From: Clostridium sp. AF27-2AA
Lineage (GTDB): Bacteria; Bacillota; Clostridia; Lachnospirales; Lachnospiraceae
Reading direction: 5' to 3'
Assembly (NCBI RefSeq): GCF_003478505.1
Contig: NZ_QUFI01000008.1
Span: 60,941 to 124,940, forward strand
DNA: 64,000 bases
Part shown: one piece after another, positions 28,291 through 36,551 of the stretch
How the letters are laid out: each line of letters begins with the position of its first letter
Position numbering within the stretch: position 1 is the stretch's first letter
Translations under genes and position numbers: made by a program
The notes under the pieces: model-generated
Seen by the model: the letters and a program-made list of their open reading frames with translations, nothing else
Told to the model about the DNA's origin: nothing
The model's database searches: none

Positions 28291-28578
28291 ATGAAATTAC
28301 AGGCAAGTATGACTGTAGAAGCGGCAGGTGTCATGGTGGTGGTGCTGACAACGCTTATGATTCTGATGGGGCAGGCCATGAACTGGAGCGCCAGAGCAGC
28401 GGGAAATTTTGCGCTGCATGAGACTGTGGAGCGGGAGCGGCACCGGATAGAACATGCGGAGGAGGAACAGATAAAAGAGCAGGCGAAAGGAAACAACTGG
28501 GAGCTGGAGATTACGGCGCCGGTCTTTCGCCCGGAAAAAATGCTCAGGATGTGGAGCCTGGCGGAGGATATGACATGA
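28291..28578 (+). CDS. Small TadE-like pseudopilin
   Basis: 95 residues. The N-terminus MKLQASMTVEAAGVMVVVLT is a typical type IV-like leader (basic residues, then S-M-T-V-E-A and a hydrophobic helix). The remainder is a charged helix (VERERHRIEHAEEEQIKEQ). The ATG at 28291 is chosen for its AGGAGGGAAG ribosome site; an in-frame ATG at 28270 has none. Its stop overlaps the FHA-protein start by 4 bases (ATGA), so the two are translationally coupled. It is likely a minor structural component of the pilus. Confidence 0.82.
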   Translation: MKLQASMTVEAAGVMVVVLTTLMILMGQAMNWSARAAGNFALHETVERERHRIEHAEEEQIKEQAKGNNWELEITAPVFRPEKMLRMWSLAEDMT

Positions 28579-29957
28579 AGACCAGTTATCAGAGAGAACT
28601 GAAGCGGAATTATCTTATTGTGGAGACAGAAACTTCAGAGGGGCAGGGAGAGCCGCCATTTGAGCAGAAGATGCTGGAGCAGAATCAGATTGACGGGATT
28701 TTGCGGTTTCAGGTGCGGCAGAAGGATGAGGAGGTTCGCTTCTTTTACGAGATTACTTCTAAACAGCCGTTGTCCCGCCTTCTGGAAGGGCAGACGATTC
28801 AGGCAGAGCAGATCCGGGCCCTGGTGTTTGGGATTGCCCGGTCACTGGATCATATGGAACAGTATCTGCTCAGTGAAAAAAGCGTGCTTCTGGACCCGGA
28901 ATATCTGTATGTGGATCCGGAAAGCCTGAAGGTCTGGCTGTGCCTGGTGCCGGGAATGGAATGTGATTTCCCGGAGGATTACAGCCGGTTTCTGGAGTAT
29001 CTGCTTGGTAAAGTGGATCACCGTGATAAAGAGTCGGTGGTGCTGGCCTATGGCCTGTATCAGGAAACCAGAAAAGAAAATTACGGAATGGCGGATATTC
29101 TGCGGCTGGCACAGCAGAAAAGCAGTGTGAGCGGGCCGAATCATAAAAGCGGGACAACGAGCCAATGGCAAAGATCTGACGATTTGCAAGTTTTACAGTC
29201 AGCAGGCGGGAACATTGACGGGGAAAAATCACTGGAAGAAGGAGATCATGTGCAAAGAATCAGACAGGAAAATGGCTGGCAGCTGGGAACAGTGCGCGGG
29301 AGGCAGATCCAGACAGACGCACAGGAAGAACCAGCTGGTTTGCTTGGCAGGTGGAAACAGAGGAGAAAGGAACGAAAAGAAGAGAAACAGAGAGAGCTGG
29401 AGCGGGCTGTGCAGATGCCCTGGGATACCATCGCATTTGATGGCGCTTCTCCGGAAGAATGGGGAACTCCGGAAGGATATGGCAGAGCAGAATACAAAGA
29501 GGAGCGTGGAACAGAAAATAGCGGAGTAAGGTATGAAATGGGAAATGGTGGAACAGCGTATGACCCGGGCAGCCGGGCAGGCCGACAGCAGCCGTTGGAA
29601 GCCGCAGCGGCAGCTCAAAGCAGCGACACAATCCTGCTGAATGGAGAAACGAACGGAGCCGCTGCCCAGGTGAAGCGCCTGACCGCGCTGGAACCAGGCA
29701 CAGAAGACATCGTCATTGCCTATTATCCGTTTATCATTGGAAAACAGGAAAACCTGGTAGACTATGTTCTTCGCCGGGAAACTGTCAGCCGCCTGCATCT
29801 TCGCATCGATCGGAAGGAAGACCGCTACTATGTGCAGGACTTAAATTCCACAAACGGCACCATGGCCGGCGGCCATATGTTGGAAAATAACGAAATCATG
29901 GAAATATGGGATGGCGTGGAGATCAGCATTGCGGGAGCGAGATACAGATTTGAATAA
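28575..29957 (+). CDS. FHA-domain protein with DUF6382-like N-terminus
   Basis: 460 residues, cytoplasmic. The N-terminal about 190 residues (KRNYLIVETETSEGQ; SLDHMEQYLLSEKSVLLDPE) resemble the DUF6382 domain found with FHA domains in Clostridia. A low-complexity, charged linker rich in Arg/Glu follows (about 200-340). The C-terminal FHA domain (about 375-460) has the hallmark residues IIGKQENLVDYVL, SRLHLRI and LNSTNGT, so phospho-threonine binding is expected. ATGA coupling to the pseudopilin puts it in the Tad operon, implying phospho-regulation. No kinase gene is nearby. Confidence 0.85.
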   Translation: MKTSYQRELKRNYLIVETETSEGQGEPPFEQKMLEQNQIDGILRFQVRQKDEEVRFFYEITSKQPLSRLLEGQTIQAEQIRALVFGIARSLDHMEQYLLSEKSVLLDPEYLYVDPESLKVWLCLVPGMECDFPEDYSRFLEYLLGKVDHRDKESVVLAYGLYQETRKENYGMADILRLAQQKSSVSGPNHKSGTTSQWQRSDDLQVLQSAGGNIDGEKSLEEGDHVQRIRQENGWQLGTVRGRQIQTDAQEEPAGLLGRWKQRRKERKEEKQRELERAVQMPWDTIAFDGASPEEWGTPEGYGRAEYKEERGTENSGVRYEMGNGGTAYDPGSRAGRQQPLEAAAAAQSSDTILLNGETNGAAAQVKRLTALEPGTEDIVIAYYPFIIGKQENLVDYVLRRETVSRLHLRIDRKEDRYYVQDLNSTNGTMAGGHMLENNEIMEIWDGVEISIAGARYRFE

Positions 29958-30041
29958 GAATGTGTGGAAAGTGTAACGCATGGCAGACAGAATAATGGGA
30001 GAATCCCTGCTTGAGAAATGGAGGGGTGGATGCTAAAATGA

Positions 30042-30376
30042 AATTCAAAGCGGCAGGATGATACGGAACTTGGACGGCTGATGCATGATCTTCATTGTGC
30101 AGATGCTGAAAAATGTATAACAGTATTTTAGCAGACCGGGTGAGGGAATTAAAGCATACGCAGAAGGGAGTGGAACGAATGTGCAGGGAGATGGAGCAGA
30201 TTTACAGTGAGGGTATTGAAATTGGAGAAAAGAGAGGAATAGAGCTGGGAGCACTGGAAAAAGCCAGGGAAACCGCGATTTCTCTTGTTGGAATGGGCTT
30301 GTCGGTAGATAAGATTGCCGAGGCTGTGAAAATTAGTGAAGAGGTCGTGAAAGAATGGCTGGATAGAGCAGTATAA
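30042..30376 (+). pseudogene. Remnant of an Rpn / PD-(D/E)XK transposase-family nuclease
   Basis: Only the C-terminal part survives. One frame from 30042 encodes DDTELGRLMHDLHCADAE. After the A-run at 30109-30113 the sequence continues in a different frame as MYNSILADRVRELKHTQKG and the usual tail of the family (GIEIGEKRGIELG, then a helix-turn-helix-like end LSVDKIAEAVKISEEVVKEW). Joining the frames restores the family's continuous order, so an indel in the A-run explains the break. The catalytic nuclease domain is missing. The rest of 29958-30112 contains no gene I can support. Confidence 0.75.
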
Positions 30377-30410
30377 GTTTGAAAATTGAATTATAAGAGC
30401 ACGTAAAAAC

Positions 30411-30464
30411 CCCCACGGCATGAAGTCTGTCTGGAAATTCCAGATTTACAGAAATGCCATGGGG
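30411..30464. terminator. Bidirectional terminator between the Rpn remnant and the enolase-family gene
   Basis: CCCCACGGCAT (30411-30421) pairs with ATGCCATGGGG (30454-30464) with one mismatch, and an inner CTGGAA/TTCCAG pair extends the stem. T-rich tails follow on both strands (TTTTGTTGTTTT on plus, GTTTTTAC on minus). Confidence 0.75.
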
Positions 30465-30480
30465 ATTTTGTTGTTTTATT

Positions 30481-31710
30481 CTATTTATTCTGACTTCCCG
30501 TTTCCCGGATGACAGCGTCTTTCCGTTTCTTCACCTCTGGACGGAGCACAGCGCCGATTCCAGGGGCGTTCGGAAGTTTGGCATGCCCGTTTTCAATAAC
30601 CGGAAGAGCTTCCACAATATCCTGATACCAGGTTGCGAGGTTGGCGCGGACCACTTCCTGGAAGAGGCCTGCCGGGGAGTTTAAGGCAAGGTGCAGGCCG
30701 GACCAGAGAAGAACCGGACCGGTGCAGTCATGGGGCGCGATTGGAATGTTGTAGCTTTCCGCAAGAGCCGCAATCTTGCGGCCTTCGGTCAGGCCGCCGC
30801 ACCAGCCAAGATCCAGCATGGCGTAATCAAAGGCGCCGGCCGCGAACATCTGGCGGAAGGTGACAGCTCCGGCCAGAGTTTCGCTGCCGCAGATAGGCGT
30901 TCGGGTCTTGGAACGGAGTTCTTTGATCTGCTGGATGTCATCCATCTTGCAGAGCGGATCCTCTGCCCAGAAGATATCGTAGGGCTCCAGGGCTTTGCAG
31001 ATGCGCAGGGCAGCAGGCGTGCTCCAGAGGCTGTGCAGTTCGCACATGATTTCCGTTTTATTGCCGACGGCATCGCGGATCAGCTGAAACGGCTTCAGGC
31101 CCGCTTCCAGATCTTCTGCGGAGATCCAGTTTCCCTGGGTTTTTGCGGCAAAGGGGTCAAATGGCCAGATCTTCATAATCTTATAGCCTTCGCTTAAGAG
31201 GCTCTTTGCCAGGGCACCGGCATCGCGCGTAAACGCAACCTGATCATCGTAAGGCCCGCGCATCTCATCCTTGTCGGTGATCATGCGACGGCTGGTTCCG
31301 GAATTGTAGGCACTACTGCTGGCATTGAAGGAGTAGCCGGAGCAGGTGTTATAAACCTGAATGGAAGAGCGGGATGCTCCGCCCAGGGCCTCATAAACCG
31401 GGATGCCGTGGCGTTTTCCGGCCAGATCCCAGAGGGCAATATCAATGGCGCTGGCTGCCCGGATTTCCGCGCTGGCACTGTGGAAACCTACATAAGGAGT
31501 TAAGAGTGTGCGGGAAATCAGTTCAATATTTCTGGAATCCTGCCCGATCAGCCACGGGCAGATATCATGGTGGATGATGGTTTCAATGGCAGCAGTACCG
31601 CGCCAGGCTTCCCCCAGGCCGGTGAGATTTTCGTCAGTTTCAATTTCAACCCAGATGCTGTTCGGAAACTGCTCCAGGCGGATGGTACGGACATTGGTAA
31701 TGATAGACAT
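30481..31710 (-). CDS. Enolase-superfamily sugar-acid dehydratase (mandelate racemase/galactonate dehydratase type)
   Basis: 409 residues. It has the N-terminal capping domain and a TIM barrel with family motifs: DIALWDLAGKRHG, YKIMKIWPFD (catalytic Lys region), metal-ligand strands IMCELHS, FWAEDP and GSETL, and the His loop APHDCTGP. This pattern is closest to acid-sugar dehydratases such as galactonate dehydratase; the exact substrate is not readable. AGGAGG precedes the ATG. It is monocistronic, with its own promoter, a candidate operator and a terminator, so it is likely induced by its substrate. No aldolase or kinase of such a pathway is adjacent. Confidence 0.86.
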   Translation of the reverse strand: MSIITNVRTIRLEQFPNSIWVEIETDENLTGLGEAWRGTAAIETIIHHDICPWLIGQDSRNIELISRTLLTPYVGFHSASAEIRAASAIDIALWDLAGKRHGIPVYEALGGASRSSIQVYNTCSGYSFNASSSAYNSGTSRRMITDKDEMRGPYDDQVAFTRDAGALAKSLLSEGYKIMKIWPFDPFAAKTQGNWISAEDLEAGLKPFQLIRDAVGNKTEIMCELHSLWSTPAALRICKALEPYDIFWAEDPLCKMDDIQQIKELRSKTRTPICGSETLAGAVTFRQMFAAGAFDYAMLDLGWCGGLTEGRKIAALAESYNIPIAPHDCTGPVLLWSGLHLALNSPAGLFQEVVRANLATWYQDIVEALPVIENGHAKLPNAPGIGAVLRPEVKKRKDAVIRETGSQNK

Positions 31711-31742
31711 GGAAAGACCTCCTCATCAAAAAGATTAAGAAG

Positions 31743-31784
31743 ATTATAGTACGCGCAGACTGTACAATCAATGGATTTTGTACA
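31743..31784 (-). promoter_or_regulatory. Promoter of the dehydratase gene with an overlapping inverted repeat
   Basis: On the minus strand TTGATT (31771-31766), 17 bases and a perfect TATAAT (31748-31743). TGTACAA (31761-31767) and TTGTACA (31778-31784) form a perfect inverted repeat covering the -35 region, well placed for a repressor. Confidence 0.7.
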
Positions 31785-31862
31785 TGGATTTTTCCGGGCG
31801 GATACGGTAAGATAATGGATGAACTGTAGCATAGAAAGTATTGTAAAAAGAACGGAGTTTAC

Positions 31863-32510
31863 ATGAACCAGTATCAGAATCCTTATTATATGGTGCCGCA
31901 GCGGCGGCCGCGGGCATGGGTGAATGGCACCCTGATCGTCCTGAATATCCTGTATTTTTTGTATCTGGAGCTGACCGGTTCCACAGAAGATGCCTATTTC
32001 ATGCTGGAGCATGGGGCCATGTATGGTCCGTTTGTCCTGCGGGGGCATGAATATTACCGGCTGCTGACCTCTATGTTTATGCACTTTGGAATCAACCATA
32101 TTGTGAATAACATGCTGGTTTTGTTTGTCCTTGGGGATAATCTGGAACGGGCGCTGGGCAAGGTGAAGTATCTGATCTTTTATCTGATCTGCGGAGTCGG
32201 AGCCAATGCAGTTTCCCTACTGTTTGAAATTCTGGTGGGGGACTGGTCGGTAGGAGCCGGGGCGTCCGGCGCGATTTTCGGCGTAGTTGGCGGACTGATC
32301 TATGTGGTGGCCGTGAACAAGGGACGGCTGGAGGATTTAAGCACGCGGCAGCTGGTGATCATGGCGGCATTTTCTCTGTATCTGGGCTTTACCAGCACTG
32401 GCGTGGACAACACCGCCCATGTGGCCGGTCTGGTGATCGGAATCATCCTGGCCGCCATTCTGTACCGCAAACCAAAGCGCACTTGCAGAGCAGATATTTG
32501 GGGGGTATAA
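31863..32510 (+). CDS. Rhomboid-family intramembrane serine protease
   Basis: 215 residues with about six membrane segments. The catalytic Ser lies in GAGASGAIFGVVGG (GxSG) and the catalytic His in NTAHVAGLVIG; the first-helix motif HFGINHIVNNMLVLFVLGD is also present, so the enzyme should be active. It would cleave membrane-anchored substrates within the bilayer. It stands alone and is divergent from the dehydratase gene. The promoter of the following HIT gene overlaps its stop codon. Confidence 0.92.
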   Translation: MNQYQNPYYMVPQRRPRAWVNGTLIVLNILYFLYLELTGSTEDAYFMLEHGAMYGPFVLRGHEYYRLLTSMFMHFGINHIVNNMLVLFVLGDNLERALGKVKYLIFYLICGVGANAVSLLFEILVGDWSVGAGASGAIFGVVGGLIYVVAVNKGRLEDLSTRQLVIMAAFSLYLGFTSTGVDNTAHVAGLVIGIILAAILYRKPKRTCRADIWGV

Positions 32511-32561
32511 TGTGTGATAGCAATGAGCAGTGCTTTTTATTTGTTTTTGAACAAGCACTGC
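32506..32561 (+). promoter_or_regulatory. HIT gene promoter and 5' leader hairpin
   Basis: A perfect TATAAT (32506-32511) overlaps the rhomboid stop; TTGCAG (32483-32488) lies 17 bases upstream but is a poor -35. The leader then forms a 9-base-pair stem, GCAGTGCTT (32527-32535) with AAGCACTGC (32553-32561). Confidence 0.55.
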
Positions 32562-32586
32562 GTGAAAGCGAATGGAGGAAACGATA

Positions 32587-33003
32587 ATGAGAGATGACAA
32601 CTGTATTTTCTGTAAAATCGCAAACGGCGAAATCCCGTCTGCAACCGTATATGAGGATGATGATTTCCGCGCAATTCTGGATTTAGGCCCAGCCTCAAAT
32701 GGCCACACCCTGATCCTGCCGAAGAATCATTATAAAGATCTCTGCGAGGCAGATGAGGCAGTTATGGCAAAGATTCTGCCGTTAGCCGCAAAGCTTGGAA
32801 CATCCATGAAGAGCCAGCTTGGCGCAAGCGGCTTCAATGTGGTTCAGAACAACGGAACCAGCGCAGGTCAGACCGTGTTCCATCTGCATGTTCATGTAAT
32901 CCCGCGCTACGAGGGCGGCCCGGACATGGTAAACTGGGCACCGGGCAAGCCGGAGCAGGAAGAGCTGGCACAGACTGCCGAGACTTTAAAAGCAGGACTG
33001 TAA
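32587..33003 (+). CDS. HIT-family nucleotide hydrolase
   Basis: 138-residue histidine-triad protein that hydrolyses nucleotide phosphoramidates or similar compounds. It has the N-terminal Cys pair DNCIFCKIANGEIP, the helper motif HTLILPKNHY and the catalytic triad HLHVHVIP (HxHxH). Length and layout match bacterial Hit/HinT proteins. The ATG at 32587 follows GGAGG by 8 bases; an upstream in-frame ATG at 32572 overlaps this site. It is single, with its own promoter and a strong terminator. Confidence 0.95.
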   Translation: MRDDNCIFCKIANGEIPSATVYEDDDFRAILDLGPASNGHTLILPKNHYKDLCEADEAVMAKILPLAAKLGTSMKSQLGASGFNVVQNNGTSAGQTVFHLHVHVIPRYEGGPDMVNWAPGKPEQEELAQTAETLKAGL

Positions 33004-33023
33004 AGAACATATAACATAAAATG

Positions 33024-33060
33024 GGCTGTGAAAAATGTTTCATTTTTCACAGCCATTTTT
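33024..33060 (+). terminator. Terminator after the HIT gene
   Basis: GGCTGTGAAAAATG (33024-33037) and CATTTTTCACAGCC (33041-33054) form a perfect 14-base-pair stem with a 3-base loop and a TTTTT tail. It also separates the convergent murG gene. Confidence 0.95.
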
Positions 33061-33067
33061 GCAAATA

Positions 33068-34150
33068 CTATTTATCAGCCTCTTCCTTCTCTGCATAGGA
33101 CGCGATCAGTCCCATCACGATGCTCACTGCATCGGACAGCTCGCTCTTTTCCATAGCATCCACAAACTTTCTGCGGTTTTCGTAGGTGCTTTCAATAGCG
33201 TCATACAGGGTGTCACTGGTAACATTTTCTTCCTCCAGAACAGTGGAGAAGCCCTGTTTCTCAAAGGACCGGGCGTTTAAGATCTGGTCGCCGCGGCTTG
33301 CTGCTGCGGAGAGCGGAATCAGGATGTTCGGTTTTCTAAGTGCCAGGATCTCGCAGATGGAGTTTGCGCCCGCGCGGGACAGAACGATGTCGGCAGCGGC
33401 AAACAGATGGCGCAGCGGAGCATCTACATATTCATACTGTACATATCCTGGACGGCCGATGAGACTGTCGTCCAGATGGCCTTTTCCGCAGATATGTATC
33501 ACCTGATATTTCTGCAGAAGCTTTGGCAGCAGTGCGCGGACGGCGTTGTTGACGGCAACAGCACCCAGGCTTCCGCCAATGACCATAATAATCGGTTTGG
33601 CAGCGGAAAGACCGGTGAAATTGAGACCGGTCAGGCGGTCCCCCTGGAGCAGCTCCCGGCGGATGGGGGATCCGGTGAGGACAGCTTTGTCTTCCGGCAG
33701 ATACTGTAAGGTCTCCGGGAAGTTGCAGCAGACCTTGGCAGCGGACGGGATGCAGATCTTGTTGGCCAGTCCCGGAGTCATGTCGGACTCATGGATGATG
33801 GTCGGAATCTTAAAGTGTTTTGCGGCCAGAACCACCGGAACGGACACAAATCCGCCTTTGGAGAAGACTACATCCGGGCGGTATTTCTTTAAAAGCGCGC
33901 GTGCCTCGGCATAGCCTTTGATGACACGGAACGGATCGGAAAAGTTTTTGATGTCGAAGTAACGGCGCAGCTTGCCGGATGAGATGCCATCGTAAGGAAT
34001 GCCGGCACCCTCAATCAGTTTTTTCTCGATGCCGTTGTAGGAACCGATGTAATGAATCTCATAGCCGCGCTCCTGCAAAGATGGCAGCAGAGCCAGGTTC
34101 GGTGTAACGTGTCCGGCAGTACCGCCGCCGGTCAGAACGATTTTCTTCAT
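33068..34150 (-). CDS. murG: UDP-GlcNAc:lipid I N-acetylglucosaminyltransferase
   Basis: Makes lipid II by adding GlcNAc to lipid I at the inner face of the membrane, EC 2.4.1.227. 360 residues, normal length. It has the N-terminal glycine loop MKKIVLTGGGTAGHVTPNLA and the C-terminal UDP-GlcNAc binding region (IMVIGGSLGAVAVN; ADIVLSRAGANSICEIL). The ATG at 34150 has GGAGG 8 bases upstream; an ATG at 34186 would add 12 residues ahead of the conserved start. It is not in the usual mur cluster here; murC lies 24 kb away in the window. Confidence 0.96.
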   Translation of the reverse strand: MKKIVLTGGGTAGHVTPNLALLPSLQERGYEIHYIGSYNGIEKKLIEGAGIPYDGISSGKLRRYFDIKNFSDPFRVIKGYAEARALLKKYRPDVVFSKGGFVSVPVVLAAKHFKIPTIIHESDMTPGLANKICIPSAAKVCCNFPETLQYLPEDKAVLTGSPIRRELLQGDRLTGLNFTGLSAAKPIIMVIGGSLGAVAVNNAVRALLPKLLQKYQVIHICGKGHLDDSLIGRPGYVQYEYVDAPLRHLFAAADIVLSRAGANSICEILALRKPNILIPLSAAASRGDQILNARSFEKQGFSTVLEEENVTSDTLYDAIESTYENRRKFVDAMEKSELSDAVSIVMGLIASYAEKEEADK

Positions 34151-34204
34151 ATAATATACCTCCGGTTGGATAGAAGTCTGAATCATAAAAACATCTGTAC
34201 TACT

Positions 34205-34232
34205 ATAGTACCCGCCGGGGGCAAAATGTCAA
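34205..34232 (-). promoter_or_regulatory. murG promoter
   Basis: On the minus strand a perfect TTGACA (34232-34227), 16 bases and TACTAT (34210-34205). Confidence 0.65.
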
Positions 34233-34324
34233 CCCTGAAAAATCCGTTGCCTTTCCGCAAAAGGTTTGTTAGACTGGTAAGGAGAAAATTGACAACAGAT
34301 CACAGAAAGCAGAGGAAATCATAT

Positions 34325-35017
34325 ATGTTAGGAATTATCGGTGCCATGAAGGCGGAAGTGGAGCAGTTGAAGCAGGAAATGAAGCAGCCGGAGATTGTAA
34401 CCGTGGCTGGCATGGAGTTTTATAAGGGAACTATCGGAGAAAAAGAGGTGGTTGTGGTTCAGTCCGGAATCGGCAAGGTCAGCGCAGCGCTGTGCGTACA
34501 GATCCTGGCAGACCGTTTTGGAGTGGATGGTGTGGTCAATACTGGTATTGCAGGTTCCCTGAAAGCAGAGATCAACATTGGAGATCTGGTGCTTTCCACG
34601 GATGCGATCCAACATGATGTGGACGCAACCAACTTTGGTTACCCGTTAGGAGAGATTCCACAGCTGGGAACCCTGACTTTTGAGGCAGATGAGCGCCTGC
34701 GCGGTCTGGCAAAGAAGTGCTGTGAGGAGGTAAATCCAGATATCAGCATTTATGAGGGCAGAGTCCTGACCGGAGATCAGTTTATCTGTGATAAGAAAAA
34801 GAAAGAGTGGCTGAGTGAGACCTTTAACGGCTCCTGCACCGAGATGGAGGGCGCGGCCATTGCCCAGGCGGCTTACTTAAACAAGATCCCGTTCCTGATC
34901 GTGCGTGCCATCTCCGACAAGGCCGATGACAGCGCCTCCATGGATTATCCGGAATTTGAGCGCCAGGCCATCATTCACAGCACGAACCTGACCCGCGCAC
35001 TGATTCTGGCATACTAA
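34325..35017 (+). CDS. mtnN: 5'-methylthioadenosine/S-adenosylhomocysteine nucleosidase
   Basis: 230-residue hydrolase, EC 3.2.2.9 and 3.2.2.16, which cleaves adenine from MTA and SAH in SAM recycling and precedes LuxS. The motifs are MLGIIGAMKAEVEQLK, VVVQSGIGKVSAALC, VVNTGIAGSLKAEINIGD, the substrate-binding EMEGAAIAQ and the catalytic Asp in RAISDKADD. The ATG at 34325 follows GAGGAAATC and gives the family's standard first residue; in-frame codons upstream run into the divergent murG promoter and are rejected. Confidence 0.96.
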   Translation: MLGIIGAMKAEVEQLKQEMKQPEIVTVAGMEFYKGTIGEKEVVVVQSGIGKVSAALCVQILADRFGVDGVVNTGIAGSLKAEINIGDLVLSTDAIQHDVDATNFGYPLGEIPQLGTLTFEADERLRGLAKKCCEEVNPDISIYEGRVLTGDQFICDKKKKEWLSETFNGSCTEMEGAAIAQAAYLNKIPFLIVRAISDKADDSASMDYPEFERQAIIHSTNLTRALILAY

Positions 35018-35118
35018 GCGGCCTATGGACGCCGGAGCAGATGCCAGGCTACGGTCATACCTGAAGGTAACACGCGTTTTTTAGCAGAACTTGACGAACG
35101 ATTCTGAGCTCCCTGAAC

Positions 35119-35222
35119 TTTTCAAACGGTGACTGGGCAGTTATAATGATACCTGTCGAGACACCATGGCAACTGTCACACACGCTGCGGGACGGATCCT
35201 GAAACGCCGCGTGTGGCAGTTG
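35119..35222 (+). promoter_or_regulatory. Promoter and long stem in the leader of the 35253 gene
   Basis: TTTTCA (35119-35124), 17 bases and TATAAT (35142-35147) form a promoter. The transcript would then contain CAACTGTCACACACG (35170-35184) pairing with CGCGTGTGGCAGTTG (35208-35222) through 14 of 15 positions, including one G-U, around a 23-base loop. No T run follows, so this is not a terminator. Confidence 0.55.
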
Positions 35223-35252
35223 GAAAAAGGAAAAGAAAGGGGAGCTGTTTTT

Positions 35253-36161
35253 ATGCTGCAATTACTGGAAACAGGCCGTGCGCTCTACGCGCTGGCAGCA
35301 CTTTGCGTACTGGGGATTTTGACACGGATGATCACCCGTCACGCCTACAAAAGATTGCTGAAGGAAAGCAAAGACCTTTCACTGACCAAGAACAAAAGTT
35401 TAAAGGAACTCCGGCAGAGAGCGGAGAATACATATCGTGTGAATCAGGGACTGGTAGACAGTGGCGCCTGGCTGGAGCATCAGCTGTATGAATTCAGAAC
35501 CATGGGAATCAGGCTTTCTGCCTGGAGCGGCATGAGCGTGCGGTGGACGTGGCTTTGTTTGCTGCTTGGCGGCGCGGCAGCCTTTTTCTCTTACTGGTAT
35601 CGTCTGGATACCTATTATGTAGTTTTATATGGCGGAGGAGCGGTACTCATGGCTATGCTGACCATGCTGTTTGACGGCGGAATTGCAGGAGATTTAAAGG
35701 AGCAGCTGCTGATCAGCCTGCAGGATCAGATTGACAACGTGGTAGGACCGAAAATGGCACGGAATCTTTCCATGGAAAACGGACGTACGGAGGGCATGGG
35801 AGACCGGGGCGCGCTGCGCAATGTGAGCCGTCTGGTAGACCGGGCCGGACGCATGGGCCGGGTAGAGCCGGAGGATGATGAAGAACAGCAGACTGCGCGG
35901 ACGGCCCAGGCTGCAAGCGGAGGCCGCAGGGAGAACCGCAGAAATGGCAATCGCGTTTCTGCTGCCGTGAAAACCGCGGCTCCCGCACCGGAGACTCCGG
36001 CCAAGGAGAGCATCCGGGATGCGGACTTTATTAAGCGGGGACTGGAGCAGATGGCGGCCAGCCGGGAGAAGAACCGGGGAAGTGATGAAAACTGGATCAG
36101 GGATTTAAAACCGGAGGAGGTAGAGCTGATCGGAGATATTTTGAAGCAGTATCTGGCCTGA
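35253..36161 (+). CDS. Membrane protein of unknown function
   Basis: 302 residues. The ATG at 35253 is chosen for AAAGGGGAGC upstream. The first hydrophobic segment (about 8-25) is followed by a basic loop; two more (about 92-110 and 115-140) form a hairpin. The second half is cytoplasmic, charged and of low complexity (Arg/Asn/Ala-rich, about 200-260), ending in a predicted helix LKPEEVELIGDILKQYLA. I recognise no characterised domain. It is preceded by a promoter with a stable leader stem. Confidence 0.7.
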   Translation: MLQLLETGRALYALAALCVLGILTRMITRHAYKRLLKESKDLSLTKNKSLKELRQRAENTYRVNQGLVDSGAWLEHQLYEFRTMGIRLSAWSGMSVRWTWLCLLLGGAAAFFSYWYRLDTYYVVLYGGGAVLMAMLTMLFDGGIAGDLKEQLLISLQDQIDNVVGPKMARNLSMENGRTEGMGDRGALRNVSRLVDRAGRMGRVEPEDDEEQQTARTAQAASGGRRENRRNGNRVSAAVKTAAPAPETPAKESIRDADFIKRGLEQMAASREKNRGSDENWIRDLKPEEVELIGDILKQYLA

Positions 36162-36239
36162 AAATGGCCCGGAGTCTGATTGAGACGCTGTCATTTGCGC
36201 AATATGCGGACGGCGGCAATCCATCCATCTGACAAAAAA

Positions 36240-36279
36240 GGAGAGGCGTTTCCATTTGACGGAAGCGTCTCCCTTTTTT
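36240..36279. terminator. Bidirectional terminator
   Basis: GGAGAGGCGTTTCC (36240-36253) pairs with GGAAGCGTCTCC (36261-36272) with a small bulge. It is flanked by TTTTTT on the plus side and AAAAAA (36234-36239, T run on minus), so it serves both convergent genes. Confidence 0.85.
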
Positions 36280-36284
36280 CCTTT

Positions 36285-36551
36285 TTATTCTTCGATTACT
36301 TCAATCTCCAGATAATCAAAATCGATCTGTTCAATAAAGCTGTCTTTGGTGAATCTTGTTTTGGCGTGGCGTTTAAAGTCATTGATGTTGGAGGAGAGCC
36401 AGATTGGCTTCCCAAGATCAAATTCATAACAGATATCATCCAGAGACTGGAATACCATACTGGTGCGGGACATACTGTAATCAGTCTGGCAGATTACGGT
36501 ATCTTTGACCAGGTGGTTATCCTTCCAGATCTTTCCCCACATACGGAACAT
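36285..36551 (-). CDS. Conserved small protein of unknown function
   Basis: 88-residue protein: MFRMWGKIWKDNHLVKD, then FDLGKPIWLSSNINDFKRH and a C-terminal acidic stretch DYLEIEVIEE. I have seen similar short proteins only in Lachnospiraceae-type genomes; no function is known to me. The start is set by AAAGGAG 6 bases before the ATG at 36551, which ignores a longer frame up to 36809 that has no supporting site. It is a single gene ending at a bidirectional terminator. The 287 bases upstream (36552-36838) hold no other supported gene. Confidence 0.75.
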   Translation of the reverse strand: MFRMWGKIWKDNHLVKDTVICQTDYSMSRTSMVFQSLDDICYEFDLGKPIWLSSNINDFKRHAKTRFTKDSFIEQIDFDYLEIEVIEE

